A stretch of 64,000 nucleotides of DNA from assembly GCF_009905545.1 (NCBI RefSeq), contig NZ_JAAALB010000002.1:62001-126000 (forward strand), written 5' to 3'. Below are positions 17,614 through 27,250 of the stretch, piece by piece. Within the stretch, counting starts at the first letter, position 1. Each line of letters opens with the position of its first letter. Made by a program: the position numbers and the translations under genes. Under the pieces are notes generated by a model. It saw nothing but the letters and a program-made list of their open reading frames with translations, ran no database searches and was not told the DNA's origin. This DNA comes from Cellulophaga sp. BC115SP (GTDB lineage: Bacteria > Bacteroidota > Bacteroidia > Cytophagales > Spirosomataceae).

Positions 17614-17745
17614 TGCAGCTCCCAATTCAATTTTCAATATATATTTATGTGTTTTTTGGATACAACTTGTTGTGTAGACTTGAGATGTCTTTCTTTAATA
17701 CAAATTTCTATTTTTTTTATCTTATAAAACTCAGGGTTAATCCCT

Positions 17746-17783
17746 AAAAACAAAACTCAGGGAAAACCCTGAGTTTTGTTTTT
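17746..17783 (-). terminator. intrinsic terminator of the histidine kinase gene
   Basis: Perfect 17-bp stem, AAAAACAAAACTCAGGG (17746-17762) / CCCTGAGTTTTGTTTTT (17767-17783), loop AAAA. It lies 26 bases beyond the kinase stop codon on the reverse strand. Confidence 0.9.
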
Positions 17784-17808
17784 AGCATTCCAGCTTCTCT
17801 TAATCATA

Positions 17809-19530
17809 TCAATTATTCTCATCTACTTCTATATTGATGGAAGTACCAAACTGTTCATCACTTTCAATAGATAGAGTTCCTTGTAAGTAATCTAATCTGG
17901 AACGAATATTTTGCCACCCTCGCACAGACTTTTGCGCTATGTTGGTATCAAAACCCTTTCCATTATCTTCGACAGTCAAATGAATATGGTTTTCTTGAAA
18001 ACTTAATTGGATAAGCACCTCCGAAGCTTCGGCATATTTCAAGGCATTTGCCAATAATTCCTGAACAATTCGATAAAGCATCAAGGTTTTTTCTTTTCCA
18101 AAATCAAAACTTTGTCCATAAACTTGAAATATGATTTCCGTTTCCTCGGAATGGTTTTTACTCACCAAATCTTCAATGGCAGCTATCAACCCAAAGTTTT
18201 GAAGATTTGAGGGCTGCAAATTACCTGAGATATTCCGCACCTCTTTACAGGCATCATCGAGCAAATGTTGTAGCTGGACATTGTTCCAAAAAGGCGCATC
18301 CATCATCATTTTGATTCTTGATAGCAAAGTCCCTACCCCATCGTGCAAATCCTGAGAAATCCGAAGTCGCTCTTGTTCTTGTCCATTAATCAACGCTTGC
18401 AAGGTATCTATTTGTGCAGTTTTGAACACCTTGTCTGCTTGGAGTTTGGCAACCTTTTGTTTCGAAAAATAGACATATAAAAGTATGACCAGTAACAAAA
18501 AAGCCACCAGAATAGTCAAGAGATAAATCCGTTGTGAAGCTTTCAGGGAAACTAGTTCAGCTTCAGCCAAGCGCTTTTCGAGGGCAATTTTTGAGATTTT
18601 CTCTTGTTGTTCTTCCAATAATTGATACTCTCGATATTGTCGAACCTCCACTTCTAGCTTCGAACTTTCTAGTAATTGAAAAGTCTGATATGCTAAAGAA
18701 GTGTATTGAAAAGCCTTATTAAACAGCTTTTCATTTTCATAAACCAACCCTAATTCTTCATATATTGCCTTGCGAAGCAAAAGCATACTAAAGTATTTTT
18801 CGGTGATTGTTTGTGCTATATTTAACGATTGAATTGCCTCCTCATTCTGTCCTAACTTTCGATAAGCCGCCCCCAAATAGAAATAAGATACAGCCTCTAA
18901 CCATGCCACCTTGATATTTTGAGCAATAGATAAACTCAAACGAGCCTTCTGAATAGCTTCATGATAATACCCATTTCGCCTGTACCAATCTGCCCAAGCA
19001 GCAGCATTTCTTCCTTTTGATATAGCGGATTGGGGTAACTCATCGGCACGGACTAGAAACTGTTTTGCTTTCTGCATTTCTTTCTGACGAATAGCCAGAT
19101 TGGCAAGATTTATCAAATGTCCAATTTCCATATCTGGTCGATGAATCTTACGAAAATATTGTACCGCACTCGACAGATATTCGTTGGCATAACTGGCAAA
19201 AATTGGACGATCCATAAAGTAGGTTCCCAACGAGCCTTTTACTTCATAGTAATGTAAAGAATCACCCAAGACTCGGAAATAATCCATACTTTTGCGATAA
19301 CTCTCAATGGGAGATTCGTCGGGCAAATTCCATCGCTCTTGACTTTTGGCTTTAGTCAAATACGTCATGGCTAATCCCTTAATATTATTTTTTTCATGAA
19401 ATTCCTTGAGGTATCGCTCCAAGGTGGATTTTTCATAAAGTGAATCAGGGTGAGGTAATTGCTGAGCCCTTAGTTGATTCAGGACAAATATTCCCACACT
19501 AAAAAGTATATATCGCAAATAGCTTTTCAT
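17809..19530 (-). CDS. TPR-containing sensor histidine kinase (NarL-partner type)
   Basis: Membrane sensor kinase of 573 residues. Start set at ATG 19528-19530, giving signal sequence MKSYLRYILFSVGIFVLNQL; the longer reading to 19725 would run through the divergent regulator and is not credible. The periplasmic part (about 25-330) is a string of TPR-like helical repeats, such as AEAVSYFYLGAAYRKLGQNE. A single membrane helix follows (about 335-355), then a short coiled coil. The HisKA_3 dimerisation domain contains the phospho-accepting His in ISQDLHDGVGTLLSRI, and the HATPase_c domain has DNGKGF. The partner is the divergent response regulator. The signal is unknown; the adjacent glycosidases suggest carbohydrate sensing, but this is weak. 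Confidence 0.88.
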   Translation of the reverse strand: MKSYLRYILFSVGIFVLNQLRAQQLPHPDSLYEKSTLERYLKEFHEKNNIKGLAMTYLTKAKSQERWNLPDESPIESYRKSMDYFRVLGDSLHYYEVKGSLGTYFMDRPIFASYANEYLSSAVQYFRKIHRPDMEIGHLINLANLAIRQKEMQKAKQFLVRADELPQSAISKGRNAAAWADWYRRNGYYHEAIQKARLSLSIAQNIKVAWLEAVSYFYLGAAYRKLGQNEEAIQSLNIAQTITEKYFSMLLLRKAIYEELGLVYENEKLFNKAFQYTSLAYQTFQLLESSKLEVEVRQYREYQLLEEQQEKISKIALEKRLAEAELVSLKASQRIYLLTILVAFLLLVILLYVYFSKQKVAKLQADKVFKTAQIDTLQALINGQEQERLRISQDLHDGVGTLLSRIKMMMDAPFWNNVQLQHLLDDACKEVRNISGNLQPSNLQNFGLIAAIEDLVSKNHSEETEIIFQVYGQSFDFGKEKTLMLYRIVQELLANALKYAEASEVLIQLSFQENHIHLTVEDNGKGFDTNIAQKSVRGWQNIRSRLDYLQGTLSIESDEQFGTSINIEVDENN

Positions 19531-19558
19531 AGTAACCAGATTTTTGACAAAAAAACAG

Positions 19559-20200
19559 ATGATTCGTGTAATATTGGTCGATGACCACAAAATTTTTACA
19601 GAAGGCCTCGCGCATATACTCGGATTAGAGTCGGATATAAGCGTCATTGGGCAGTGCCAATCCGCCAAAGAACTTTTTGAAATAATGAATCCCACTGAAA
19701 ATGTAGTGGTATTACTTGACATCAATTTGGGTAATGAAAGTGGATTGGATATATGTAAAAATATCTCCGAACACTATCCTCTGGCCAAAGTAATAGCCGT
19801 TTCGATGTACCAAGAGGAAAGTTTTATTACCAAAATGTTGAAAAATGGTGCATCAGGGTATCTATTAAAAAATACTGGACGAGAAGAGTTTTTAGAGGCT
19901 ATTAGAGCAGTTAGTGAAGGGAAAAATTATCAAAGCGCTGCCGTAACAGAAATTATCATGAATGGCTTGAGTCGTCAAAAAAATCAAGAGCGGAATCTAC
20001 ACGAATTGAAGTTTACCAGAAGAGAAAAAGAGATTTTGGAACTGATTGCCAAAGGACAAACGACCAAATCAATTGCCAATACGCTTTGTATTAGCGAAAA
20101 AACAGTAGAAACACATCGCAGTAATTTACTAGCTAAATTCGATGTTAAAAATATGGTGAGTTTACTAAAACTTGCACTGGAATATGGATATGTAAAGTAG
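19559..20200 (+). CDS. NarL/FixJ family response regulator
   Basis: Transcription factor of 213 residues. Start at ATG 19559-19561 (MIRVILVDDHKIFTEG), which places the acidic pocket residues at the usual N-terminal position. The receiver domain (about 1-120) has the phospho-acceptor Asp in VVLLDINLG and a conserved Lys in MLKNGASGYLLKN. The LuxR-type HTH (about 150-210) reads FTRREKEILELIAKGQ, then ISEKTVETHRSNLLAKF. It is divergent from its presumed kinase with only 28 bases between the start codons. Targets unknown. Confidence 0.92.
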   Translation: MIRVILVDDHKIFTEGLAHILGLESDISVIGQCQSAKELFEIMNPTENVVVLLDINLGNESGLDICKNISEHYPLAKVIAVSMYQEESFITKMLKNGASGYLLKNTGREEFLEAIRAVSEGKNYQSAAVTEIIMNGLSRQKNQERNLHELKFTRREKEILELIAKGQTTKSIANTLCISEKTVETHRSNLLAKFDVKNMVSLLKLALEYGYVK

Positions 20201-20233
20201 GTTTTGGGCTTAAGAAAAGCCTAATTCTTCCAA

Positions 20234-20432
20234 CATGAATCATCACGAATTTAGCAAGTGAGTGATTATGTAAAAATTTATATTCCATCAGTAGAGACGC
20301 AATGATTGCGTCTTAAGCCAAGTCATATTTAGCGTAGTAGCATCAAAAAAGGGGTCGAAAAATATTTTTCGACCCTTTTTTGATAAAAACTTGGAAAATA
20401 ATCCCAATCCTAAAAATTCGGGATGACTCATG
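20234..20432 (+). repeat. MITE-like terminator element, copy B (best preserved)
   Basis: 199-bp copy with both terminal inverted repeats: CATGAATCATCACGAATTT (20234-20252) and AAAATTCGGGATGACTCATG (20413-20432), 17 of 19 positions complementary. Inside is a palindrome AGACGCAATGATTGCGTCT (20295-20313) and the terminator hairpin. There is no coding capacity. It lies between convergent genes. A degenerate, inverted remnant of the same element follows at 20465-20536. Confidence 0.85.
20345..20381. terminator. bidirectional intrinsic terminator in element copy B
   Basis: AAAAAAGGGGTCGAAAAAT pairs with ATTTTTCGACCCTTTTTT apart from one bulged G. The A- and T-tracts let it serve both the response regulator and the convergent TonB-like gene. 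Confidence 0.8.
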
Positions 20433-20464
20433 TTTGATACTATATTTCAACATGACACCTCTTT

Positions 20465-20536
20465 AGACTCAAAACATTACGTCTCTACAAATGAAATTCA
20501 TTTTAGAAATAATCACTCATGAGCTCAATCTCTAAT
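20465..20536 (-). repeat. remnant of the MITE-like element
   Basis: Contains AGACTCAAAACATTACGTCTC, then AATCACTCATGAGCTCAATC, matching the right half of copy C (28339-28407) with many changes. It lacks the terminator palindrome and the terminal repeat. It lies 33 bases beyond copy B in the opposite orientation. Confidence 0.55.
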
Positions 20537-20579
20537 CACACTTTGTGCTTTTACCTCTGTTCACTTTGCCACTTATGCT

Positions 20580-23375
20580 CTAGCTATTTCCTTTGAAATT
20601 ACGAATATTATAAGTGAAAGTTAGCATAAAATACTGCGTCAAAACGTTTGAGCGAACGTCAGCGATATAAGTATCTGTTACCGTACGAGTAATGCTATTA
20701 TTTTTCTTCAAGACATCAAATACTGTGATTTTGGCTTCTGCACGCTGATTTTTCAAGAATTTCTTCCCTGCGGACATATTCCACAAAATAAACTGTTGGT
20801 TGAAAGAATCAGACAAACCATTGTATCGGTAGTAGCTCAAATCAGATTGGAATACAAATCCTTTTCCAAAAATCAAATTTAATCTACCCGTTCCAGTATG
20901 TACATAATACTTAGTATTCAACTGTGGCTGTAAAGTATTATCTACTTGATTGTAACCCAAATTATAAGTCAAGTTAAAGTCGATATTGGTACTAATATTA
21001 CTCGCAAAAGTAATTCCTTGGTTAAAATTATACTGGTTACTGTTGTTCAACTGGTTGTTGATTTTACCTGGCAATTTCGAATAGTTATAACTCGACGTAA
21101 GGTTGACATTGGTTTTGATAAAGGATAATGGGAAACCAATAACCATAAACGAACGCATATTCAATGAATTGTCAAAATTGATAGGACGAGTCAACTGAGC
21201 ACCTTTTCTCAAAGTCACACCTCTATCAATAATCATATCCTGTTGAGCAATAGTTACCTCATTTCCAATTGGATTTTTGGTATAACCAAAATTACCCAAC
21301 AACATAAATGTCAACGCTTTAGCTGGTATATTATAAGTATATCTAGCATTTAGGTTATGACTATACTCTTGTGCCAAATTGGGATTACCACTGGTCAAAA
21401 ACAAAGGGTTAGTATTGTCTAATACATTTTGTAACTGCGTGATACTTGGTGCATTAGTCGAAGTACGATAGTTAAAACGGATACGGCTATCTTGCGTAAA
21501 TCTATAATCCCATTGCAAATACGGCAAAACATTTTGGAAACTAGTTTCTACTTGTGTAGTTCTAGGAAACAACTGCTGACCCGAAAGTTCAGCTGATTGA
21601 TAGTTTGCACCCAAGTTTAAGTTACCATTTTTCATGCGCAAGTTGTAGCCCAAGCCTGCACGATGCGTAAGATAGTCATTGTCAAACTTGTTTGACAACA
21701 AGGAGTCTAACACCGAATATTCATTAGAGGTTGGGTTAAACTTATTAGTTACCTTATCACTCTTATTATTATTGAACGACACGTTGTAGGTTCCTTGTAA
21801 TAACCCTTTTCCGATAGGTTCTGTATAAACTAAGTTAGCGGACAAGGTATAACCTTTAGTATCAGTTACAGAAATCTGTCTAGTAGCTGAGCTTGTATTA
21901 CTTGTAAAATACTGGTTGTTTGAGACTAAATTGCTATTAGCATCCCTATCGTTCAAGGCTGTACTCAAATTCAAGGATACAGAACGACCACGTTTGGCAA
22001 AGCTATGACGATACAAGATATCATTATTGAAGGTATAACCTGTACGCTTAGTGGTAGTATTATTGGCTGTCTGATTGAGTTTCTGATTATTGGCATCCGT
22101 CGTCAAACCGTCCACTACACTCGTAGAATTATTATTTTGCAGGTTTAATCTTGGCGTAAAAATGATAGTATTTTTTGGGTCAATAGTATATTCCAAACGA
22201 AGATTCAAACGGTGGTTATAATTATTACTGGAGCTATTTGATTGTTCGTCATAATACTGATTGGCAGCCTGACTCAAGAAATAAGTACGATACGTTGATT
22301 GAGCGTTATTATTATTACTATTATTGAAGAAATAACTTCCTTTTATCGCTAATTTTTTACCCCAGTTATCGGTATAGTTTACGCCAAATGAATTGGTCGT
22401 ATTGATACCCGTTTGTTGTCCAACCAGAAAATTATCCGATGAACTTCCAAAGTTGCCACCACCACGGTTTCCGCCACCGCCACCACGGTTTCCACCTCCA
22501 CCACCGCCGCTGCTACTTATTCCCAAAAGGTCTTGACTCGAAAAGTTTTGCTGATTGATATTGTTGCTCATTCCAACAATAGACCATCTTTTTTCACCAT
22601 TAAATAAGTTGATATTTCCCCCTGCAGAATAATTATCATTTGTCCCTAATCCAGCATAAATTTTCCCAAACTGACCATTACGTCTATTGGGATTGGTTAC
22701 AATATTGATAGTTTTGGTTGTATTTCCATCATTGAATCCTGTTAACTGAGATTGATCACTTAGGCGATCCATGATTTCAATTTTGTCAATTAATTCGGCT
22801 GGCAAGTTTTTCAAGGCAATATTGGGATCGTCACCAAAAAATGGTTTCCCATCTACGAGCACCTGAGCGACATTTTCACCTTGTGCTTTAATCTGACCAT
22901 TCTCAACAGTAATTCCGGGCATTTTTTTAATCAGTTCATCCGCATTGGCGTCTGGTGCTGTTTTAAATGCATTGGCATTGTACTGTAAGGTATCGCCTTT
23001 TTGTACCATTGTCGCAGCTTTTCCTTTTACGACAACTTCATTGAGTTCGTTGGTACTTTCTTGGAGCACAATATCTCCAAGGTTATTAAATTCCTTCGAA
23101 ATAGTAACACTTTTGGTTAGTTCTTTGTAACCGACAATAGTTGCTTTAAGTTGGTATGTGGTATTTAGAGGAATGCGGTTAATAATAAATCGGCCGTTCA
23201 CATCGGAAGGACCAAAATGCTTATCTTTTGCATCATTAGGATTAGTCAACACTACGTTTACACCAATCAGGGCTTCGCCTTTGGCATCTACAAATTTTCC
23301 AGTAAGTCGACTCGTTTGTGCCCAAGCTCCAAAACTAACGAGAATTAGTAGAGCGGTTCGGAAATAGGTTTTCAT
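20580..23375 (-). CDS. TonB-receptor-like outer-membrane beta-barrel protein (OMP_b-brl_3 type)
   Basis: Outer-membrane protein of 931 residues: signal peptide (to about 20), CarboxypepD_reg-like domain (about 22-105; LTGKFVDAKGEALIGVNVVL), a plug-like domain (about 110-230; NANADELIKKMPGITVENG, VLVDGKPFFGDDPNIALKNL) and a large barrel rich in Asn. This is the outer-membrane-protein beta-barrel family 3 type, related to TonB receptors. A glycine-rich stretch at about 287-313 (SSGGGGGG, NRGGGGGNRGGG) lies at the plug-barrel boundary. Such proteins often act in export or uptake of unknown cargo. It is monocistronic. Confidence 0.85.
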   Translation of the reverse strand: MKTYFRTALLILVSFGAWAQTSRLTGKFVDAKGEALIGVNVVLTNPNDAKDKHFGPSDVNGRFIINRIPLNTTYQLKATIVGYKELTKSVTISKEFNNLGDIVLQESTNELNEVVVKGKAATMVQKGDTLQYNANAFKTAPDANADELIKKMPGITVENGQIKAQGENVAQVLVDGKPFFGDDPNIALKNLPAELIDKIEIMDRLSDQSQLTGFNDGNTTKTINIVTNPNRRNGQFGKIYAGLGTNDNYSAGGNINLFNGEKRWSIVGMSNNINQQNFSSQDLLGISSSGGGGGGNRGGGGGNRGGGNFGSSSDNFLVGQQTGINTTNSFGVNYTDNWGKKLAIKGSYFFNNSNNNNAQSTYRTYFLSQAANQYYDEQSNSSSNNYNHRLNLRLEYTIDPKNTIIFTPRLNLQNNNSTSVVDGLTTDANNQKLNQTANNTTTKRTGYTFNNDILYRHSFAKRGRSVSLNLSTALNDRDANSNLVSNNQYFTSNTSSATRQISVTDTKGYTLSANLVYTEPIGKGLLQGTYNVSFNNNKSDKVTNKFNPTSNEYSVLDSLLSNKFDNDYLTHRAGLGYNLRMKNGNLNLGANYQSAELSGQQLFPRTTQVETSFQNVLPYLQWDYRFTQDSRIRFNYRTSTNAPSITQLQNVLDNTNPLFLTSGNPNLAQEYSHNLNARYTYNIPAKALTFMLLGNFGYTKNPIGNEVTIAQQDMIIDRGVTLRKGAQLTRPINFDNSLNMRSFMVIGFPLSFIKTNVNLTSSYNYSKLPGKINNQLNNSNQYNFNQGITFASNISTNIDFNLTYNLGYNQVDNTLQPQLNTKYYVHTGTGRLNLIFGKGFVFQSDLSYYRYNGLSDSFNQQFILWNMSAGKKFLKNQRAEAKITVFDVLKKNNSITRTVTDTYIADVRSNVLTQYFMLTFTYNIRNFKGNS

Positions 23376-24284
23376 AAATTTATTTTAGATAAAGATGAAA
23401 TTATATCTTTTCGGATTTTTGTTGCTTAGACTATGCAAGAAGTGCTTTTGTTTAGTGCAAGAAAGAGGAAGAAAGCCTCAAAAAGGCGCCTTGTAGACCA
23501 ATGAATTTTATATATAGACCAATCTTTTTTTTGTGTAGATATAAATAAAGGTTCAATTAGTGCAATTTGGTCTATTGTTAGTAAAAAATGATTTTGACTA
23601 CTAAAATCGGGTTGTTTGACAGAAGCAGAATCGTATACTTTTTCAAGTCTTGAAATCAAGTATGGTATTGCACGATATCTATGATGTAATTATGACAAGG
23701 TTAAAATAAAAAACGTTTAGATATTTTGAAAGTTAAGACAATAATTTGATGCAGACAAAATAATAATTGATAAAAATACTGAAATATACAATAACTCATT
23801 ATCAAGATGAATTAAAGTTCATTGTATCAGATATTTACTATTGCGATAGATGATATTTGTTATTTTTTTGTACTTTATCAATTTATGTATTTTTTTACAA
23901 ATAATATATTTAGTCCTCAGCATTTACTCATTATCATTGGTTTAATGCTGAAAATAGCATATTTCTACGTTAGAATAATATTATCTCCCAATATCCTCCA
24001 ACACATTTCTTCAAGTAAATTTACCACTCCCTCATTTCCGCTAATATTCCAAGGTCATGCATTGGATTTTAACGTTTTTTTTCGGAATTTGGTCAACAGA
24101 AAATTCTTTATAGTCGTTCCACCCTCATTATCTACTTAAAAACCGCCCTAAAACCACATTAACAAATACCAATGGGCTTTGTTAAATTATAACACATTTC
24201 TTGCTATATCCTTGAATTTATAAGACCAAGAAATCCTTGTCGGCTTGGTTCTATATTTAACACACAATATTATATTTTAGTGGT
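23376..24284. other. long AT-rich intergenic region
   Basis: About 900 bases with no convincing gene. Short open frames here (for example 23426-23659 reverse and 23822-24139 forward) have low-complexity, AT-driven composition and poor starts. The near-match TATATTTA close to 24255 could be the -7 box of the following small gene. I see no repeat element or RNA gene. Confidence 0.5.
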
Positions 24285-24560
24285 ATGTTTGAAGAATCTA
24301 TTAACCCTTTAATCCTAATCGTTATCTTGTACGCTGTCGTACAATTTTCGATCTTAATCTACTTCTTTTTTCGAAAATCAAGTAGTAGAAAATGTCCAAG
24401 TTGTGGAAATCCTTATGGTACCCGTACCAAAAGAGGCGTGTTTTTGAAAACATTTTTGTTTTTTATACCTGATCTCAAGTATTATACTTGTTTGAACTGC
24501 GGAACTAAATATTTCTCTACATCAATTGAGAAAAAAGAGATATTGACTGACAAAGTATAA
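24285..24560 (+). CDS. small membrane protein with a zinc ribbon
   Basis: A 91-residue protein with one N-terminal membrane helix (about 8-29; LILIVILYAVVQFSILIYFF), then two Cys pairs, CPSCG (about 38-42) and CLNCG (about 70-74), that would form a cytosolic zinc ribbon. Between them lies a hydrophobic stretch LKTFLFFIPDL. Function unknown; the zinc ribbon suggests a structural or nucleic-acid/protein-binding role. It ends at a bidirectional terminator shared with the convergent transporter gene. Confidence 0.6.
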   Translation: MFEESINPLILIVILYAVVQFSILIYFFFRKSSSRKCPSCGNPYGTRTKRGVFLKTFLFFIPDLKYYTCLNCGTKYFSTSIEKKEILTDKV

Positions 24561-24694
24561 GTTGGCTATTGAATGTAGCTGTTTGAAGAAACAGGCGGAC
24601 TAGTTTTCTTAACTAAATAAAATTTTCAATGGGATTTTACTTTAACACTACAAATTGGTGTTAAAAGTAACATCTACAGTAAAGTATTTTCTCA

Positions 24695-24734
24695 TAAAAA
24701 ATGCCGCTAGCATAATTGCTAACGGCATTTTTTA
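24695..24734. terminator. bidirectional intrinsic terminator
   Basis: AAAAAATGCCG... pairs with ...CGGCATTTTTT, with a GCTAGC / GCTAAC inner stem. It is centred between the zinc-ribbon gene and the convergent transporter gene, and the A- and T-tracts suit both strands. Confidence 0.9.
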
Positions 24735-24745
24735 TAGGCATTTTC

Positions 24746-26035
24746 CTAATATATGGTCTTTGATGGAATCCTCTTAATCAATATATACCCTATCAAAAAC
24801 AACACCGACAGCACCAATACGCTTATGCGCATACTTCCTGTAAGTTGATTGACTAAACCGAACATAAAAGTTCCAATAACAGTCGAAAGGCGATCGCACA
24901 CATCATAAAAACTGAAATAGGATGCAGTGTCATGGGTATTTTCAGGAATCAACTTGGCATACGTTGAACGCGACAAGGACTGAATCCCTCCCATCACAAA
25001 CCCGATGCCTGTAGCTAACAAAAAGAATTGGTTTTTGGTATAAACAAAATATGCTGCAATACAAATCACAATCCAAATAACCACAATCCAAGAAATAGAA
25101 GCTGTATTCCCAATTTTTTTAGAAATTTTGGCAAACAAATAGGCTCCAGGAATTGCGACCAATTGAATCAACAAAATCGTGATAATTAAGGCATCGTCGG
25201 GCAAATGTAACTCTTCACTTCCAAACAAGGCTCCTAAATACATCACCGTTTGCGCAGCCATATTATAGAAAAAGAAAGCCAGCAAGAATTTTTTAGTGAA
25301 CTCCAACCCTTGCAATTCATGGAATACTTTTTTGAGCTCTCTAAAACCATTAAAAATCCAACCTCCTTCTTTCTTCTTTTCCTTTTTGGTTTCTGGCAAA
25401 ATAGCAAGAGGTATTTGCGCAAATACAATCCACCAAATACCTACAGATAGAAACGAAATACGAGAAGCCTGTCCGCTTGTGATACCGCCATACCATTCTG
25501 GTTTTAACACCATGGTTAGGTTTTGCAGTAGTAAAATCACACTCCCGATATACCCCAAACTAAATCCTTTGGCACTTAAGTTATCGAACCTATCTTCGGT
25601 AGCAATTTCGGGCAAATAGGAATTATAAAATACGATACTTCCCCCCCAGCCTACGATTGAAAACAAAAAGGCAAAGGTTCCCAAATAGTAGCGTCCTTCT
25701 TCAAAAAAATATAACAACATACAACTCAGCGAGCCTAAATAGCAATAAAGCTTCAAAAAGGCCTTTTTCTTTCCTGTATAATCTGAAATGGCTGAAGTAA
25801 AAGGCACAGAAAATGCCAATAATAAAAAGCCAATCGACACCGCATACGAATACACAACGGTATTTTCGAGTTGCATACCCAAAAAGTCTAACTTGGTACT
25901 TTTACTAGGCATCATTACGGCTGCTGCAGGAAAATAAATAGGAAAAATCGCAGAGGTAATTGTCAATGAATGTACCGAGTTTGCCCAGTCATACATTGCC
26001 CAAGCATTCAATACTTTAGGATTATTTTTTTGCAT
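24746..26035 (-). CDS. MFS transporter, UMF1 family
   Basis: Inner-membrane major-facilitator protein, 429 residues, about twelve membrane segments. The N-terminus LNAWAMYDWANSVHSLTITS is the signature of the UMF1 (Atg22-like) family. MGGIQSLSRSTYAKLIPE matches the conserved cytosolic loop, and the following FSFYDVCDRLSTVIGTF lies before helix 11. The fungal relative Atg22 exports amino acids from the vacuole; the bacterial substrates are unknown. The gene follows the degenerate GH13 gene on the same strand with a 96-base gap, so the two may be co-transcribed. Confidence 0.88.
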   Translation of the reverse strand: MQKNNPKVLNAWAMYDWANSVHSLTITSAIFPIYFPAAAVMMPSKSTKLDFLGMQLENTVVYSYAVSIGFLLLAFSVPFTSAISDYTGKKKAFLKLYCYLGSLSCMLLYFFEEGRYYLGTFAFLFSIVGWGGSIVFYNSYLPEIATEDRFDNLSAKGFSLGYIGSVILLLQNLTMVLKPEWYGGITSGQASRISFLSVGIWWIVFAQIPLAILPETKKEKKKEGGWIFNGFRELKKVFHELQGLEFTKKFLLAFFFYNMAAQTVMYLGALFGSEELHLPDDALIITILLIQLVAIPGAYLFAKISKKIGNTASISWIVVIWIVICIAAYFVYTKNQFFLLATGIGFVMGGIQSLSRSTYAKLIPENTHDTASYFSFYDVCDRLSTVIGTFMFGLVNQLTGSMRISVLVLSVLFLIGYILIKRIPSKTIY

Positions 26036-26131
26036 AAAAAGAGAGATAAGTTAATGAATTTGTTGCGAGTAGCGTTTGGCTGTCAGCTTTTGGATTATGA
26101 AAATACCGTATCGATAGCTGATCGGTCACAG

Positions 26132-27250
26132 CTAATGGGCATATTCATAGATCCTACACTCATAAGGTTGTAATTCAAATGTATTGCTTTCGTATTGCGA
26201 TTCATTTGGATAATTACTCAGGAGTAAATTTAGAACAGAAGCCTTACATTTTACTGAAAAACTTTGTGTTTTATTTGTCCAGTTATTGAGTACAAGATAC
26301 GTAAAATCCTTTCCAATTCTTTTATAGGCAAAAATCTTATTACAATTTGGTCGTAAATCATTATAATCTCCATACACCAAGTCAGGATGTTCTTTGCGTA
26401 TATGGATTAATGTTTTGTAAAAACTTAAAATTGAATCCGAATGAATTTCCTGTGAGGCAACATTGATACGAGTATTACTTGGATTAATTTTTAGCCATGA
26501 AGCTGCACTTTCTGTAAACCCTGCCATTTCGGTATTATCCCAGGGCATGGGCGTGCGAGCATGGTCAACCGAGATTTGGTTACAAACTCTCAAAAACATC
26601 TGCTCGTCTATCCCCATTTTTTTGATAACAGATTCGTAGATTTCACTTACTTTTTCATCTCTAAATTCTTCAATCGCGTTGAAGGCACAATTACTCATGC
26701 CAAGTTCGTCGCCTTGATAAATAAGCGGTGTTCCTTTGAGCGTCAGTAAAATCATTCCTAGCATTTTGGCGGACTCACTTTCAAATTTGGAGGTATTGCC
26801 AAATCTTGACAAAACTCTAGGAGTATCATGATCGCCCCAATACACACAATTCCAGTCATCTTTAGCCTGTTCTCTTTTTCTAAAAATACGTTTCAATTCC
26901 GACAGTTTTAACTCTGTCGGAGGGTTAAGAAAGTTAGAACTTTCACGCAATATCAAATGCTCCGTTTGGAAACTTATTGGCAAATCTGCCCTTGACGAAA
27001 TTACTTTTAGTCCTCGATTATTGGCCTCTTTTACCAATTGTTCGAAGGAGCTATCTTGATGAGAAAGATGGGACGAAAACGGACGAAAACAAATAGCATC
27101 AATACCAAGGGATTGGAGATAATCTAATTTTGAGATAATTCCTTGCCAATCTCCAATGCCATCATTATCTGAATCTTTAAAACTTTGGGGATAAATTTGA
27201 TATATAACTGCTTCTTTCCACCACTCTCTCTCTGAATTAATACGGCTCAT
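26132..27250 (-). CDS. degenerate GH13 alpha-glucosidase-like protein, probably inactive
   Basis: A 372-residue relative of GH13 oligo-1,6-/alpha-glucosidases, which are normally about 550 residues. The start is canonical (EWWKEAVIYQIYPQSFKDSD, GIGDWQGIISKLDYLQSLGID) and so is the last third (GTPLIYQGDELGMSN, DHARTPMPWDNTEMAGF, beta-domain to EYAH). The middle is lost: there is no DxxxNH region I (ISSRADLPISF stands there), no GFRxD nucleophile region and no general-acid Glu. Only region IV survives (GDHDTPR). The frame is intact and the protein composition is normal. It may be a non-catalytic carbohydrate-binding relative or a decaying gene with an in-frame internal deletion. Hydrolysis is unlikely. 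Confidence 0.75.
   Translation of the reverse strand: MSRINSEREWWKEAVIYQIYPQSFKDSDNDGIGDWQGIISKLDYLQSLGIDAICFRPFSSHLSHQDSSFEQLVKEANNRGLKVISSRADLPISFQTEHLILRESSNFLNPPTELKLSELKRIFRKREQAKDDWNCVYWGDHDTPRVLSRFGNTSKFESESAKMLGMILLTLKGTPLIYQGDELGMSNCAFNAIEEFRDEKVSEIYESVIKKMGIDEQMFLRVCNQISVDHARTPMPWDNTEMAGFTESAASWLKINPSNTRINVASQEIHSDSILSFYKTLIHIRKEHPDLVYGDYNDLRPNCNKIFAYKRIGKDFTYLVLNNWTNKTQSFSVKCKASVLNLLLSNYPNESQYESNTFELQPYECRIYEYAH

Noticed and set aside
19531-19725. N-terminal extension of the histidine kinase to 638 residues
   Set aside because: It would overlap the divergent response regulator completely; the extension has no kinase features, and the internal Met gives a normal signal sequence.
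23822-24139. A 105-residue hydrophobic forward frame in the long spacer
   Set aside because: TTG start and a run of Phe/Ile/Tyr expected from AT-rich DNA; no promoter or motif.
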